NCBI GenBank assembly: GCA_017453705.1
Contig: JAFTEK010000025.1
Coordinates: 1-8,702, forward strand
Origin: Treponema sp.
GTDB lineage: Bacteria > Spirochaetota > Spirochaetia > Treponematales > Treponemataceae
Direction of reading: 5' to 3'
Length of the DNA: 8,702 bases
The notes beneath the pieces were generated by a model. The model made no database searches. It was not told the origin of the DNA and was given only the letters and a program-made list of their open reading frames with translations. Shown here in pieces: positions 1 through 4,869 of the stretch (position 1 is the stretch's first letter; each line of letters starts with the position of its first letter). A program made the translations under genes and the position numbers.

Positions 1-22
1 AGGTTCCCTACAAATATTTGCA

Positions 23-51
23 TTCAAATTTTTCAAGTTATATGGTAGAAT
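23..51 (+). promoter_or_regulatory. Putative promoter of the MNT/HEPN toxin-antitoxin pair
   Basis: A TAGAAT box at 46-51 is the same -10 hexamer used at three other promoters in this window. It lies 17 bases after a weak -35 candidate, TTCAAA (23-28, 4 of 6 matches to TTGACA). The expected transcription start is near base 58. The ATG at 50 would then lie inside the -10 box, and the ATG at 59 would be the first or nearly the first base of the mRNA, so leaderless translation is possible. The -35 is poor, so this is a moderate call. Confidence 0.4.
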
Positions 52-331
52 GCTAGCAATGAATGCAAAAAATCTGTCAACAGCAACAAACCTTCTCAAA
101 AATGCAGGTTGTACCGAGATTTACCTTTTTGGCTCGCAAGCAACCGGGAAAGCCCACTCTAAATCGGATGTCGATTTGGGAGTAAAAGGTCTGCCTCCCC
201 GTCTTTTTTTCCGTATGCATTCGGACTTGGAAAAAGCCTTGAAAATGCCTGTTGATTTGGTAGATTTTGACTGCCAGATTGATTTCTTTAACTTGCTTCA
301 AAAAGTCGGAGAACTAAAAAAAATTGGATGA
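50..331 (+). CDS. MNT-type nucleotidyltransferase antitoxin (MntA-like) of a HEPN/MNT toxin-antitoxin pair
   Basis: A 93-residue minimal nucleotidyltransferase of the DNA polymerase beta superfamily. The motif GSQATG at residues 28-33 is followed by SDVDLG (39-44), giving two metal-binding aspartates (D40, D42). A third acidic strand, VDLVD (68-72), supplies D69. In characterised HEPN/MNT systems the MNT protein neutralises its HEPN RNase partner by adding nucleotides (AMP) near the HEPN active site; that role is inferred here from family and context. Its 3' end overlaps the next gene by 8 bases, so the two are probably translationally coupled. The start is uncertain: ATG at 59 (residue 4) fits the predicted promoter better, and neither ATG has a clear Shine-Dalgarno sequence. 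Low GC compared with the downstream genes suggests acquisition. Confidence 0.85.
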   Translation: MLAMNAKNLSTATNLLKNAGCTEIYLFGSQATGKAHSKSDVDLGVKGLPPRLFFRMHSDLEKALKMPVDLVDFDCQIDFFNLLQKVGELKKIG

Positions 332-788
332 TATTACAAAAGAAAAGTTGAATCTGGAGATTTCTAAAATAGATACTCTTGTAGACAAATCTTCCTTACT
401 GCTTGTAAAGTGTAATTACTCTGAACCTGATTTCTTTGACTTGAATGCAATCGGCTCCATTCTTCATTCTTTTTACAATGGTTTAGAAAGTATTTTCAAG
501 CTGATTCATAGAGCTACAAATGGGAACCCCTTAACAAGTACAATGTGGCATTCAGAGCTTTTTTATTCTATGCTTGAAGAAACAAAATCAAGAAAGGCTG
601 TGCTGCAGAAGGAACTTACAGAACCTTTAAAAGAATATTTAGGATTTAGACATGTGTTCCGACATTCCTATGGCTACGAATTAGACTGGGAAAAACTAAG
701 ACCTCTTTTTTCTGGAATGGCTGATATTTGGCAGAAAGTAAAATCTAATCTGGAAAATTTTCTTCTTGAAAACACAGCGGCTCACTGA
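324..788 (+). CDS. HepT-like HEPN domain ribonuclease toxin
   Basis: A 154-residue, largely helical protein starting at TTG (324). GGAG at 309-312 serves as a weak, somewhat distant ribosome binding site. The HEPN signature RX4HXY is present exactly as R109, H114 and Y116 in RHVFRHSY. Upstream, a YNGLE segment (51-55) and a WHSEL segment (75-79) match my memory of HepT-like proteins paired with MNT antitoxins. The family acts as metal-independent endoribonucleases on tRNA or mRNA; the target here is unknown. The start overlaps the antitoxin gene by 8 bases and is in the +1 frame relative to it. No in-frame ATG lies near the overlap; the ATG at 328 is in another frame. All signature residues are intact, so the toxin is probably active. 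The stop codon lies inside a small inverted repeat at 785-803. Confidence 0.85.
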   Translation: MDDITKEKLNLEISKIDTLVDKSSLLLVKCNYSEPDFFDLNAIGSILHSFYNGLESIFKLIHRATNGNPLTSTMWHSELFYSMLEETKSRKAVLQKELTEPLKEYLGFRHVFRHSYGYELDWEKLRPLFSGMADIWQKVKSNLENFLLENTAAH

Positions 789-803
789 ACTAGACCTGTT
801 CAG
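785..803. repeat. Small inverted repeat at the end of the HEPN gene
   Basis: CTGAAC (785-790) and GTTCAG (798-803) form a 6-bp stem around a 7-base loop. It contains the HEPN stop codon. There is no T-tract on either strand, so it is a poor terminator. ACTGAAC (784-790) differs at one position from the integron inverse core RYYYAAC. It is therefore the nearest thing to an attC/attI core between the toxin and the integrase, but the resemblance is weak. Confidence 0.35.
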
Positions 804-894
804 AAACTGGCTAGAAATTTCGCTGTCGGGGGATTTTGTCAGGGCATCTTGCTAGGGCAGCTCTACGAGCATATTACCAGCATACATGTCTCCC

Positions 895-2094
895 TCACAG
901 CCTGTCCAGGGGGCTTATCACGCCGCCCGCGCCCCGGTTCAGGACGTGGGTGTAAATCTGCGTGGTCTTTACGTCGCTGTGACCCAAAAGCTCCTGCACG
1001 GTGCGGATGTCGTAGCCGGACTCCAGCAGGTGGGTGGCGAACGAATGGCGGAAGGTGTGGCAGCTTGCGTTCTTGTTGATTCCGGCTTCCAGCACGGCCT
1101 GCTTGACCGCCCGCTGCATGAGCGACTCGTCCAGATGCCACCTTCCCTGCTCGCCGGTCTCTTGGTTCACCCAGCGGTTCTTCTGGGGGAAGAGCCACTG
1201 CCACTTGAACTCCTTTCCGGCGGACGGATATTTTGCCGCAAGTGCGCCGGGAAGCTCCACCCTGCCCCAGCCGTCCGCCAGGTCTTTCTCGTGCAGTTCG
1301 CGGACGCTCCGCATGTGTTCCCTGAGCGCGGGAATCAGGCTCAAAGGCAGCATGACGTGCCTGTCCTTGTCGCCCTTGCCGTGGCGGACGATGATTTCCT
1401 TCCTGTCAAAGTCCAGATCGAGTATCCTGAGCGACAGGAGCTCGTTCAGCCGCATTCCCGTGCCGTACAGCAGCTGGGCGGCCAGCTTCTTGCTCCCGTC
1501 CAGATGTTCTATCACCGACATGGCTTCCCTACGGCTGAACACGACGGGGATGCGGGGCTTCTTTTTGGCATGAATCACGGAGGACAAATCCACGGGATTC
1601 ACCTTCTTGACAAATCGGAAGTAGAAGAGCAGGGCGGCGAGCGCCTGGTTCTGCGTGGAGGGGCTTACCTTGCGCCTGACGGCAAGGTTTGTAAGGAACT
1701 CGTTGATCTGGGACTGTCCGGGCTCTGCCGCAGACGCTCCGTACTCGGAAAGGAAGGCCGCCACCCACCTTCCGTAGCTTTCCGCAGTCCGCCTGCTGTA
1801 GTGCCTGGCCTCCAATTGCTCGCGCATCGCGCTGATTTCCTGCCCCCATGGGGCCGCCTCCGCACTTCCGCCGTTTGCGGAATCTTCGTCCATGCTGAAC
1901 AGGCCGGTCTGATACAGGTTCAACATGAGGATTTCACCAGCCTGCTTTCCGGCAGGAAGAAGCCAGAGCTTTTCCCTGCCATTCCACACACGCCCCGGAA
2001 CGGTGCGGACGGCGTTCAAAAGCCGTATGTCAAACCCATTGGGAAAGCCGACAGCAATATGTCCGTCATCGTATGGCCTTATTTCCACGTTCAA
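895..2094 (-). CDS. intI: Integron-type tyrosine recombinase (IntI family) with an extra N-terminal domain
   Basis: A site-specific tyrosine recombinase of 399 residues. The catalytic set is complete: R215 (GTGMRLNE), K240 (GKGDKDR), H346 and R349 (CHTFRHSF), H372 (LLGHSD) and the nucleophile Y381 (IYTHV). The insert specific to IntI is present at about residues 284-303, in the form ALAAKYPSAG...WQWLFPQ. The tail VLNRGAGGVISPLD also matches IntI proteins rather than XerC/D or phage integrases. The SAM-like N-terminal binding domain begins near residue 87 (MREQLEARHYSRRTAESY). Before it lie about 70 extra residues, including a TVPGRVWNGREKLWLLP segment (32-48), not found in class 1 IntI. The start chosen is TTG at 2094 because AAGGAGGTGAG (2101-2111, complement) sits directly upstream. 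The frame stays open to a TTG at 2235, but that part is low-complexity (a run of nine A) and has no ribosome site. The gene converges with the toxin-antitoxin pair. It would excise and insert gene cassettes at attI/attC. Confidence 0.9.
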   Translation of the reverse strand: MNVEIRPYDDGHIAVGFPNGFDIRLLNAVRTVPGRVWNGREKLWLLPAGKQAGEILMLNLYQTGLFSMDEDSANGGSAEAAPWGQEISAMREQLEARHYSRRTAESYGRWVAAFLSEYGASAAEPGQSQINEFLTNLAVRRKVSPSTQNQALAALLFYFRFVKKVNPVDLSSVIHAKKKPRIPVVFSRREAMSVIEHLDGSKKLAAQLLYGTGMRLNELLSLRILDLDFDRKEIIVRHGKGDKDRHVMLPLSLIPALREHMRSVRELHEKDLADGWGRVELPGALAAKYPSAGKEFKWQWLFPQKNRWVNQETGEQGRWHLDESLMQRAVKQAVLEAGINKNASCHTFRHSFATHLLESGYDIRTVQELLGHSDVKTTQIYTHVLNRGAGGVISPLDRL

Positions 2095-2100
2095 AGTATC

Positions 2101-2111
2101 CTCACCTCCTT
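2101..2111 (-). promoter_or_regulatory. Strong ribosome binding site setting the TTG start of intI
   Basis: The - strand reads AAGGAGGTGAG, a nearly full anti-16S match. It is followed after a short spacer by TTG at 2094, in frame with the recombinase. This decides the start against the upstream TTG at 2235, and predicts that the conserved N-terminal domain begins at LNVEIRPYDDG. Confidence 0.75.
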
Positions 2112-2267
2112 GCACCGCATAGCCTTCACCCCTCCGGGCGTAGCTCCCCCTTTCGCGACCCCTGCCGTTAAAAAAAAAGAAAAGGATGGACGGCCCTTCC
2201 TTTCGCTCCGAATACTCAAGGATACGAATTCCCAAGCCTGACTATAGCATTTTCAGAGTTACCTCAG

Positions 2268-2292
2268 AAAAAACGCGCAAAGCGCAATTTTT
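2268..2292 (-). terminator. Terminator-like hairpin in the intI leader
   Basis: On the - strand AAAAATTGCGC and GCGCGTTTTTT pair around a TTT loop, with one T-T mismatch and one G-T pair. The stem has a GC core, an A-tract before and six T after, the layout of an intrinsic terminator. The + strand also ends in a T-run, so it could work both ways. It lies about 18 bases after the predicted intI transcription start and well before the TTG start codon, so it would cut off or attenuate integrase transcription. The GC core is short (4-5 bp). Confidence 0.5.
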
Positions 2293-2316
2293 CGAGCTTC
2301 CCTATATTATGGTAGA

Positions 2317-2345
2317 ATTCTAACCTCCCTTTTTCGCATTGTCAA
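2317..2345 (-). promoter_or_regulatory. Sigma-70-type promoter reading towards intI
   Basis: On the - strand TTGACA (2340-2345) and TAGAAT (2317-2322) are separated by exactly 17 bases (2323-2339). The transcription start would be near 2310, giving a leader of about 215 bases before the intI TTG. A terminator-like hairpin follows almost at once. The sequence and spacing match the trpB promoter further right. Confidence 0.75.
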
Positions 2346-2382
2346 GGGTCAGAGAAAACACACCACGGAAGCGATTTTTGCA

Positions 2383-2592
2383 AAACAAGTGCTTTACATT
2401 GGAACGAAACAAGTCCTTTACATTGGAACGAAACAAGTGCTTTACATTGGGAGCAAAACAAGTCCGTTACATTGGAACATTTTGTAGTTGTACATTAGAA
2501 TAAACAGGTGCGTTACATTAGAACATTTTGTAGTTGTATATTAGAACAAACAACTCCTTTACATTAGAACATTTTGTAGTTGTACACTGCGG
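2383..2592. repeat. Array of nine 23-25 bp direct repeats (iteron-like)
   Basis: The core TACATTRGAA recurs with TACATT-like hexamers starting at 2395, 2419, 2443, 2468, 2491, 2514, 2537, 2560 and 2583. Spacings are therefore 24, 24, 25, 23, 23, 23, 23 and 23. The first four units are of type AAACAAGTSCKTTACATTGG. From 2479 a second type, ATTTTGTAGTTGTACATTAG, alternates with the first to make a 46-bp higher-order repeat. The last copy is degenerate (TACACTGCGG). There are no unique spacers, so it is not CRISPR. The spacing of just over two helical turns resembles replication iterons or multi-copy transposase binding sites at element ends. No replication or transposase gene is in the window, so the function is open. 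Confidence 0.85.
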
Positions 2593-2654
2593 GGCATGGA
2601 AATCAGTTTTTATGGGGCTTGCCCCTTGGAAGAAACTTTGCGAATTTCGGAGTT

Positions 2655-2690
2655 AACACTGAATAATCCGCATTCGGATTATTCAGTGTT
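2655..2690. repeat. Perfect 16-bp inverted repeat after the small lipoprotein gene
   Basis: Arms 2655-2670 and 2675-2690 are perfectly complementary around a four-base loop CATT. The hairpin begins four bases beyond the stop of the - strand lipoprotein gene, so it could end the trpB-lipoprotein transcript or protect its 3' end. It lacks a T-tract on either strand, so it is not a standard intrinsic terminator. Confidence 0.7.
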
Positions 2691-2693
2691 TCC

Positions 2694-3101
2694 CTAGTAC
2701 AAGTGCATTATCACATCACGGGACGCATCGTTCACAATGGGGTCAGCCTTGAGCTTGCGAATCAGGGTCTTGAACTCCGCGTCGGTGTAATCCCGCGGCA
2801 ACTTGGTCGCACACATATTAAAGTTCTCGTATATGTACAGGACTTCCATATCGTACTTTCCGGCAAGGGCGTACACATCATCCTCGTTGTAGCCGTCATT
2901 AAGGCTTATAATCAGAGTGTTGGAAGTATATTCCGGCCCGTCGGTCTTAGACCTACCCAACGGCCCCTTCATATTGTCTGCCACGTCCGCAGCCTGCCCG
3001 GAGCCGCCGTCATCGACTCCCCTGTTCGTGGCACAGGAGAGAGGCATAAAAACAAGAGCCGCGCACAGGGCACCCAGCCTTACACAAGTATTTGCTTTCA
3101 T
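2694..3101 (-). CDS. Small putative lipoprotein with an inhibitor I9-like domain
   Basis: A 135-residue protein. A charged start and a hydrophobic stretch (about residues 7-22) run into PLSC, so C23 is a plausible lipidation site, though proline at -3 departs from the usual lipobox. A low-complexity linker (24-57) leads to a compact alpha/beta domain (about 60-135). There, TLIISLNDG, an EDDVYALAGKY helix, MEVLYIYENFNMCATKLP, a second helix and a KADPIVNDASRDVIMHL end resemble the ferredoxin-like fold of subtilisin propeptides (inhibitor I9). This is pattern recognition, not a database hit. Start at 3101 was chosen because the frame extension to 3176 would put 25 unrelated residues before the signal peptide. 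The ribosome site is weak. It follows trpB by 110 bases on the same strand with no clear promoter between, so it may be cotranscribed. It could be a secreted protease inhibitor or chaperone, but is functionally uncharacterised. Confidence 0.7.
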   Translation of the reverse strand: MKANTCVRLGALCAALVFMPLSCATNRGVDDGGSGQAADVADNMKGPLGRSKTDGPEYTSNTLIISLNDGYNEDDVYALAGKYDMEVLYIYENFNMCATKLPRDYTDAEFKTLIRKLKADPIVNDASRDVIMHLY

Positions 3102-3135
3102 ACCTAGAGAACAAAAGGGGCTGGACAAAGGTAAC

Positions 3136-3162
3136 GGAGCCAGTGCAAAAGTCCACGGCTCC
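3136..3162 (-). repeat. Inverted repeat between trpB and the lipoprotein gene
   Basis: On the - strand GGAGCCGTG pairs with CAC(T)GGCTCC, a 9-bp stem with one bulged base. There is no T-tract, so it is more likely an RNA processing or attenuation structure than a terminator. Confidence 0.35.
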
Positions 3163-3211
3163 ACAATGCCACGCACCTGCCTGCAAAACAGCTGCCGTGC
3201 TTTTTACCCTT

Positions 3212-4606
3212 CTACCACTCGTTGCCAGGGAACCTCGGAATCAGGTCGGTCGCCCTCTTGATGTCCTCGTCCGTGGGAATGTAGTCGCTCATCGTCCCTT
3301 CGTTGAACTTCTGGTAGCTGGTCATGTCAAAGTATCCCGTTCCCGTCAGCCCGAACAGGATTGTCTTGGCCTGGCCTGTCTCCTTGCACTTGAGAGCCTC
3401 GTCAATGGCGACCTTGATGGCATGGCTGCTCTCCGGGGCGGGAAGGGTTCCTTCCACACGGCAGAAGAGCTCGGCCGCCTCGAACACGGATGTCTGCTCC
3501 ACGCTGCGGGCTTCCATGTAGCCGTCGTGGTAAAGCTGGCTTAGGATGCTGCTCATGCCGTGGTAGCGCAGGCCTCCAGCGTGGCTGGGGCTGGGCATGA
3601 ACTGGCTTCCCAGCGTGTACATCTTCTGGAGGGGGCAGACCTTGCCTGTGTCGCAGTAGTCGTATGCGTACACGCCGCGTGTCAAGCTGGGGCAGCTGGC
3701 AGGCTCCACCGCGATTATCTGGTAGTCCGCCTCGCCACGCAGCTTCTCGCCCATGAACGGAGAGACAAGCCCTCCCAGGTTGCTTCCGCCGCCCGCGCAG
3801 CCTATTATCACGTCGGGCTTGATTCCGTATTTGTCCAGTGCCGCCTTGGACTCAAGGCCTATGACCGTCTGGTGCAGGAGAACCTGGCTAAGCACGCTCC
3901 CCAGCACATAGCGGTAGCCAGGGGTCTTGGTCGCCGTCTCGACGGCCTCGCTTATGGCGCATCCAAGGGAGCCAGTGCAGCCGGGGAACTCTTCGTTCAT
4001 CCTGCGGCCAACCTCAGTCTCCATGCTGGGGGAAGGAATGGCGCGTCCGCCGTAGGTGCGGATGACCTCGCGGCGCTGGGGCTTCTGCTCGTATGAGCAT
4101 CGCACCTGGTAGACGATGCAGTCCAGCCCCAGGTAGGCACAGGCCATGGACACGGCGGTTCCCCACTGGCCAGCCCCGGTCTCGGTGGTCACGCCCTTAA
4201 GCCCCTGCTTCTTGGCGTAATATGCCTGCGCTATGGCTGAGTTGAGCTTGTGGCTGCCGGAGGTGTTCTGCCCCTCGAATTTATAGTAGATTTTGGCGGG
4301 AGTTCCCAGCTTCTTTTCCAGGCAGTAGGCGCGTACAAGGGGGGAAGGCCTGTACATCTTGTAGAAGTCCAGTATCTCCTGCGGTATGTCTATGTAGGGG
4401 GCGGTCGTGTTAAGCTCCTGCTTGACCAGCTCCGAGCAGAACACATGCTCCAGCTCCTCGGCCGTGCAGGGCTGGTGGGTCTGAGGGTTCAGGAGGGGGG
4501 CGGGCTTGTTCTTCATGTCCGCCCGGACGTTGTACCACCGGCGCGGCAGTTCGTCCTCAGAAAGGAAAATCTTGTAGGGGATGTTGTTATCAGTCGTTGT
4601 TGCCAT
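3212..4606 (-). CDS. trpB: Tryptophan synthase beta chain, TrpB2 type
   Basis: A PLP enzyme of 464 residues that joins indole and L-serine to make L-tryptophan. The PLP lysine is K120 in SGSHKLNSA. The catalytic glutamate is E142 in ETGAGQWG, and the cofactor phosphate loop is GCAGGGSNLGG (about 269-279). Length above 450 and the signatures PSPSHAGGLRYHGM and FGLTGTGYFDM place it in the TrpB2 subfamily, not classical TrpB (about 400 residues). TrpB2 proteins are often encoded away from trpA and are thought to salvage indole or act alone; no trpA is visible here. Start is ATG at 4606, with AGGA seven bases upstream. A TTG two codons earlier is also in frame but would put that site inside the gene. 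It is transcribed from a strong promoter at 4698-4726, divergently from the ABC transporter. Confidence 0.93.
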   Translation of the reverse strand: MATTTDNNIPYKIFLSEDELPRRWYNVRADMKNKPAPLLNPQTHQPCTAEELEHVFCSELVKQELNTTAPYIDIPQEILDFYKMYRPSPLVRAYCLEKKLGTPAKIYYKFEGQNTSGSHKLNSAIAQAYYAKKQGLKGVTTETGAGQWGTAVSMACAYLGLDCIVYQVRCSYEQKPQRREVIRTYGGRAIPSPSMETEVGRRMNEEFPGCTGSLGCAISEAVETATKTPGYRYVLGSVLSQVLLHQTVIGLESKAALDKYGIKPDVIIGCAGGGSNLGGLVSPFMGEKLRGEADYQIIAVEPASCPSLTRGVYAYDYCDTGKVCPLQKMYTLGSQFMPSPSHAGGLRYHGMSSILSQLYHDGYMEARSVEQTSVFEAAELFCRVEGTLPAPESSHAIKVAIDEALKCKETGQAKTILFGLTGTGYFDMTSYQKFNEGTMSDYIPTDEDIKRATDLIPRFPGNEW

Positions 4607-4697
4607 TTTCAAATCCTTGCCGGGCTGCTAAAGGGCACCCCCTAAAAAGTGAAGTTTTTCGAGGTTTCCAAAAGCCCTTGTTTCTACTTTAGGAAAC

Positions 4698-4726
4698 ATT
4701 CTACACCAGAACGGCGGATATGTCAA
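4698..4726 (-). promoter_or_regulatory. Promoter of trpB
   Basis: On the - strand TTGACA (4721-4726) and TAGAAT (4698-4703) are separated by exactly 17 bases. The transcription start would be near 4691, giving a leader of about 85 bases. I found no leader peptide with tandem tryptophan codons and no T-box in it. Confidence 0.8.
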
Positions 4727-4751
4727 AGGAAAGAGCCAAGGACTTGTGTTG

Positions 4752-4764
4752 ACTAGTATGCAAG
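4752..4764. promoter_or_regulatory. Operator-like element O1 upstream of the ABC promoter
   Basis: ACTAGTATGCAAG, repeated with one change at 4827-4839. It lies just upstream of the -35 box of the transporter operon, between that promoter and the divergent trpB promoter. Only the right half fits the inferred palindrome CTTGCATACTAGTATGCAAG well. Confidence 0.55.
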
Positions 4765-4778
4765 AGTGAAAATTTCCC

Positions 4779-4806
4779 TTGACAATGGGCAAAACCGTGC
4801 TAGAAT
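4779..4806 (+). promoter_or_regulatory. Promoter of the LplB-LplC-LplA operon
   Basis: TTGACA (4779-4784) and TAGAAT (4801-4806) are separated by 16 bases. Transcription should start near 4813, leaving a leader of about 57 bases to the first ATG. Operator-like copies lie on both sides. Confidence 0.8.
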
Positions 4807-4819
4807 GAAAAATATGAGG

Positions 4820-4839
4820 CTTGAATACTAGTATGCGAG
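4820..4839. promoter_or_regulatory. Operator-like palindrome O2 within the leader
   Basis: CTTGAATACTAGTATGCGAG is a 20-base palindrome with 8 of 10 base pairs symmetric and a perfect ATACTAGTAT centre. It lies just after the predicted transcription start, a typical position for a repressor site. Its centre is 75 bases from the O1 centre. The form suits a GntR- or LacI-type dimer, but no regulator gene is in the window. Confidence 0.6.
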
Positions 4840-4869
4840 TTCCAAGAGATTAAAGAAAGTGGGGTCTGT

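Larger units (their letters stand above)
2095..2693. other. Gene-free region between intI and the small lipoprotein gene
   Basis: No convincing protein gene on either strand. From left to right it holds the intI ribosome site and an approximately 215-base leader, an A/T-flanked hairpin (2268-2292), the intI promoter (2317-2345), a nine-copy repeat array (2383-2592), a short hairpin GGGGC-TT-GCCCC near 2613-2624, and a perfect 16-bp inverted repeat (2655-2690). No tRNA, transposase fragment or clear attI site was recognised. Confidence 0.6.

Noticed and set aside
790..894. attC or attI site between the toxin gene and intI
   Set aside because: No pair of RYYYAAC and GTTRRRY cores with attC-like spacing. 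Only one weak core (ACTGAAC) and a 6-bp hairpin are seen, so it is not annotated as a feature.
2095..2235. Extension of the integrase to the upstream TTG at 2235
   Set aside because: The extra 47 residues come from a low-complexity A-run and GC-rich repeats without a ribosome site, while a near-perfect one lies before the TTG at 2094.
886..2241. Long open frame on the + strand opposite intI
   Set aside because: It is the antisense shadow of a clear IntI recombinase with full motifs; its translation has no recognisable domain.
2290..2318. Divergent + strand promoter using the TAGAAT at 2313-2318
   Set aside because: The -10 arises from the GAATTC palindrome of the - strand promoter; there is no acceptable -35 at the right distance and no + strand gene follows.
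2383..2592. CRISPR array
   Set aside because: The units abut with no unique spacers, and repeat types vary; there are no cas genes.
3560..4096. Open frames on the + strand opposite trpB
   Set aside because: GC-rich antisense shadows of trpB with no domain or ribosome site.
4607..4691. Tryptophan attenuator or T-box in the trpB leader
   Set aside because: No leader peptide with tandem TGG codons, no T-box sequence and no terminator hairpin with a T-run.
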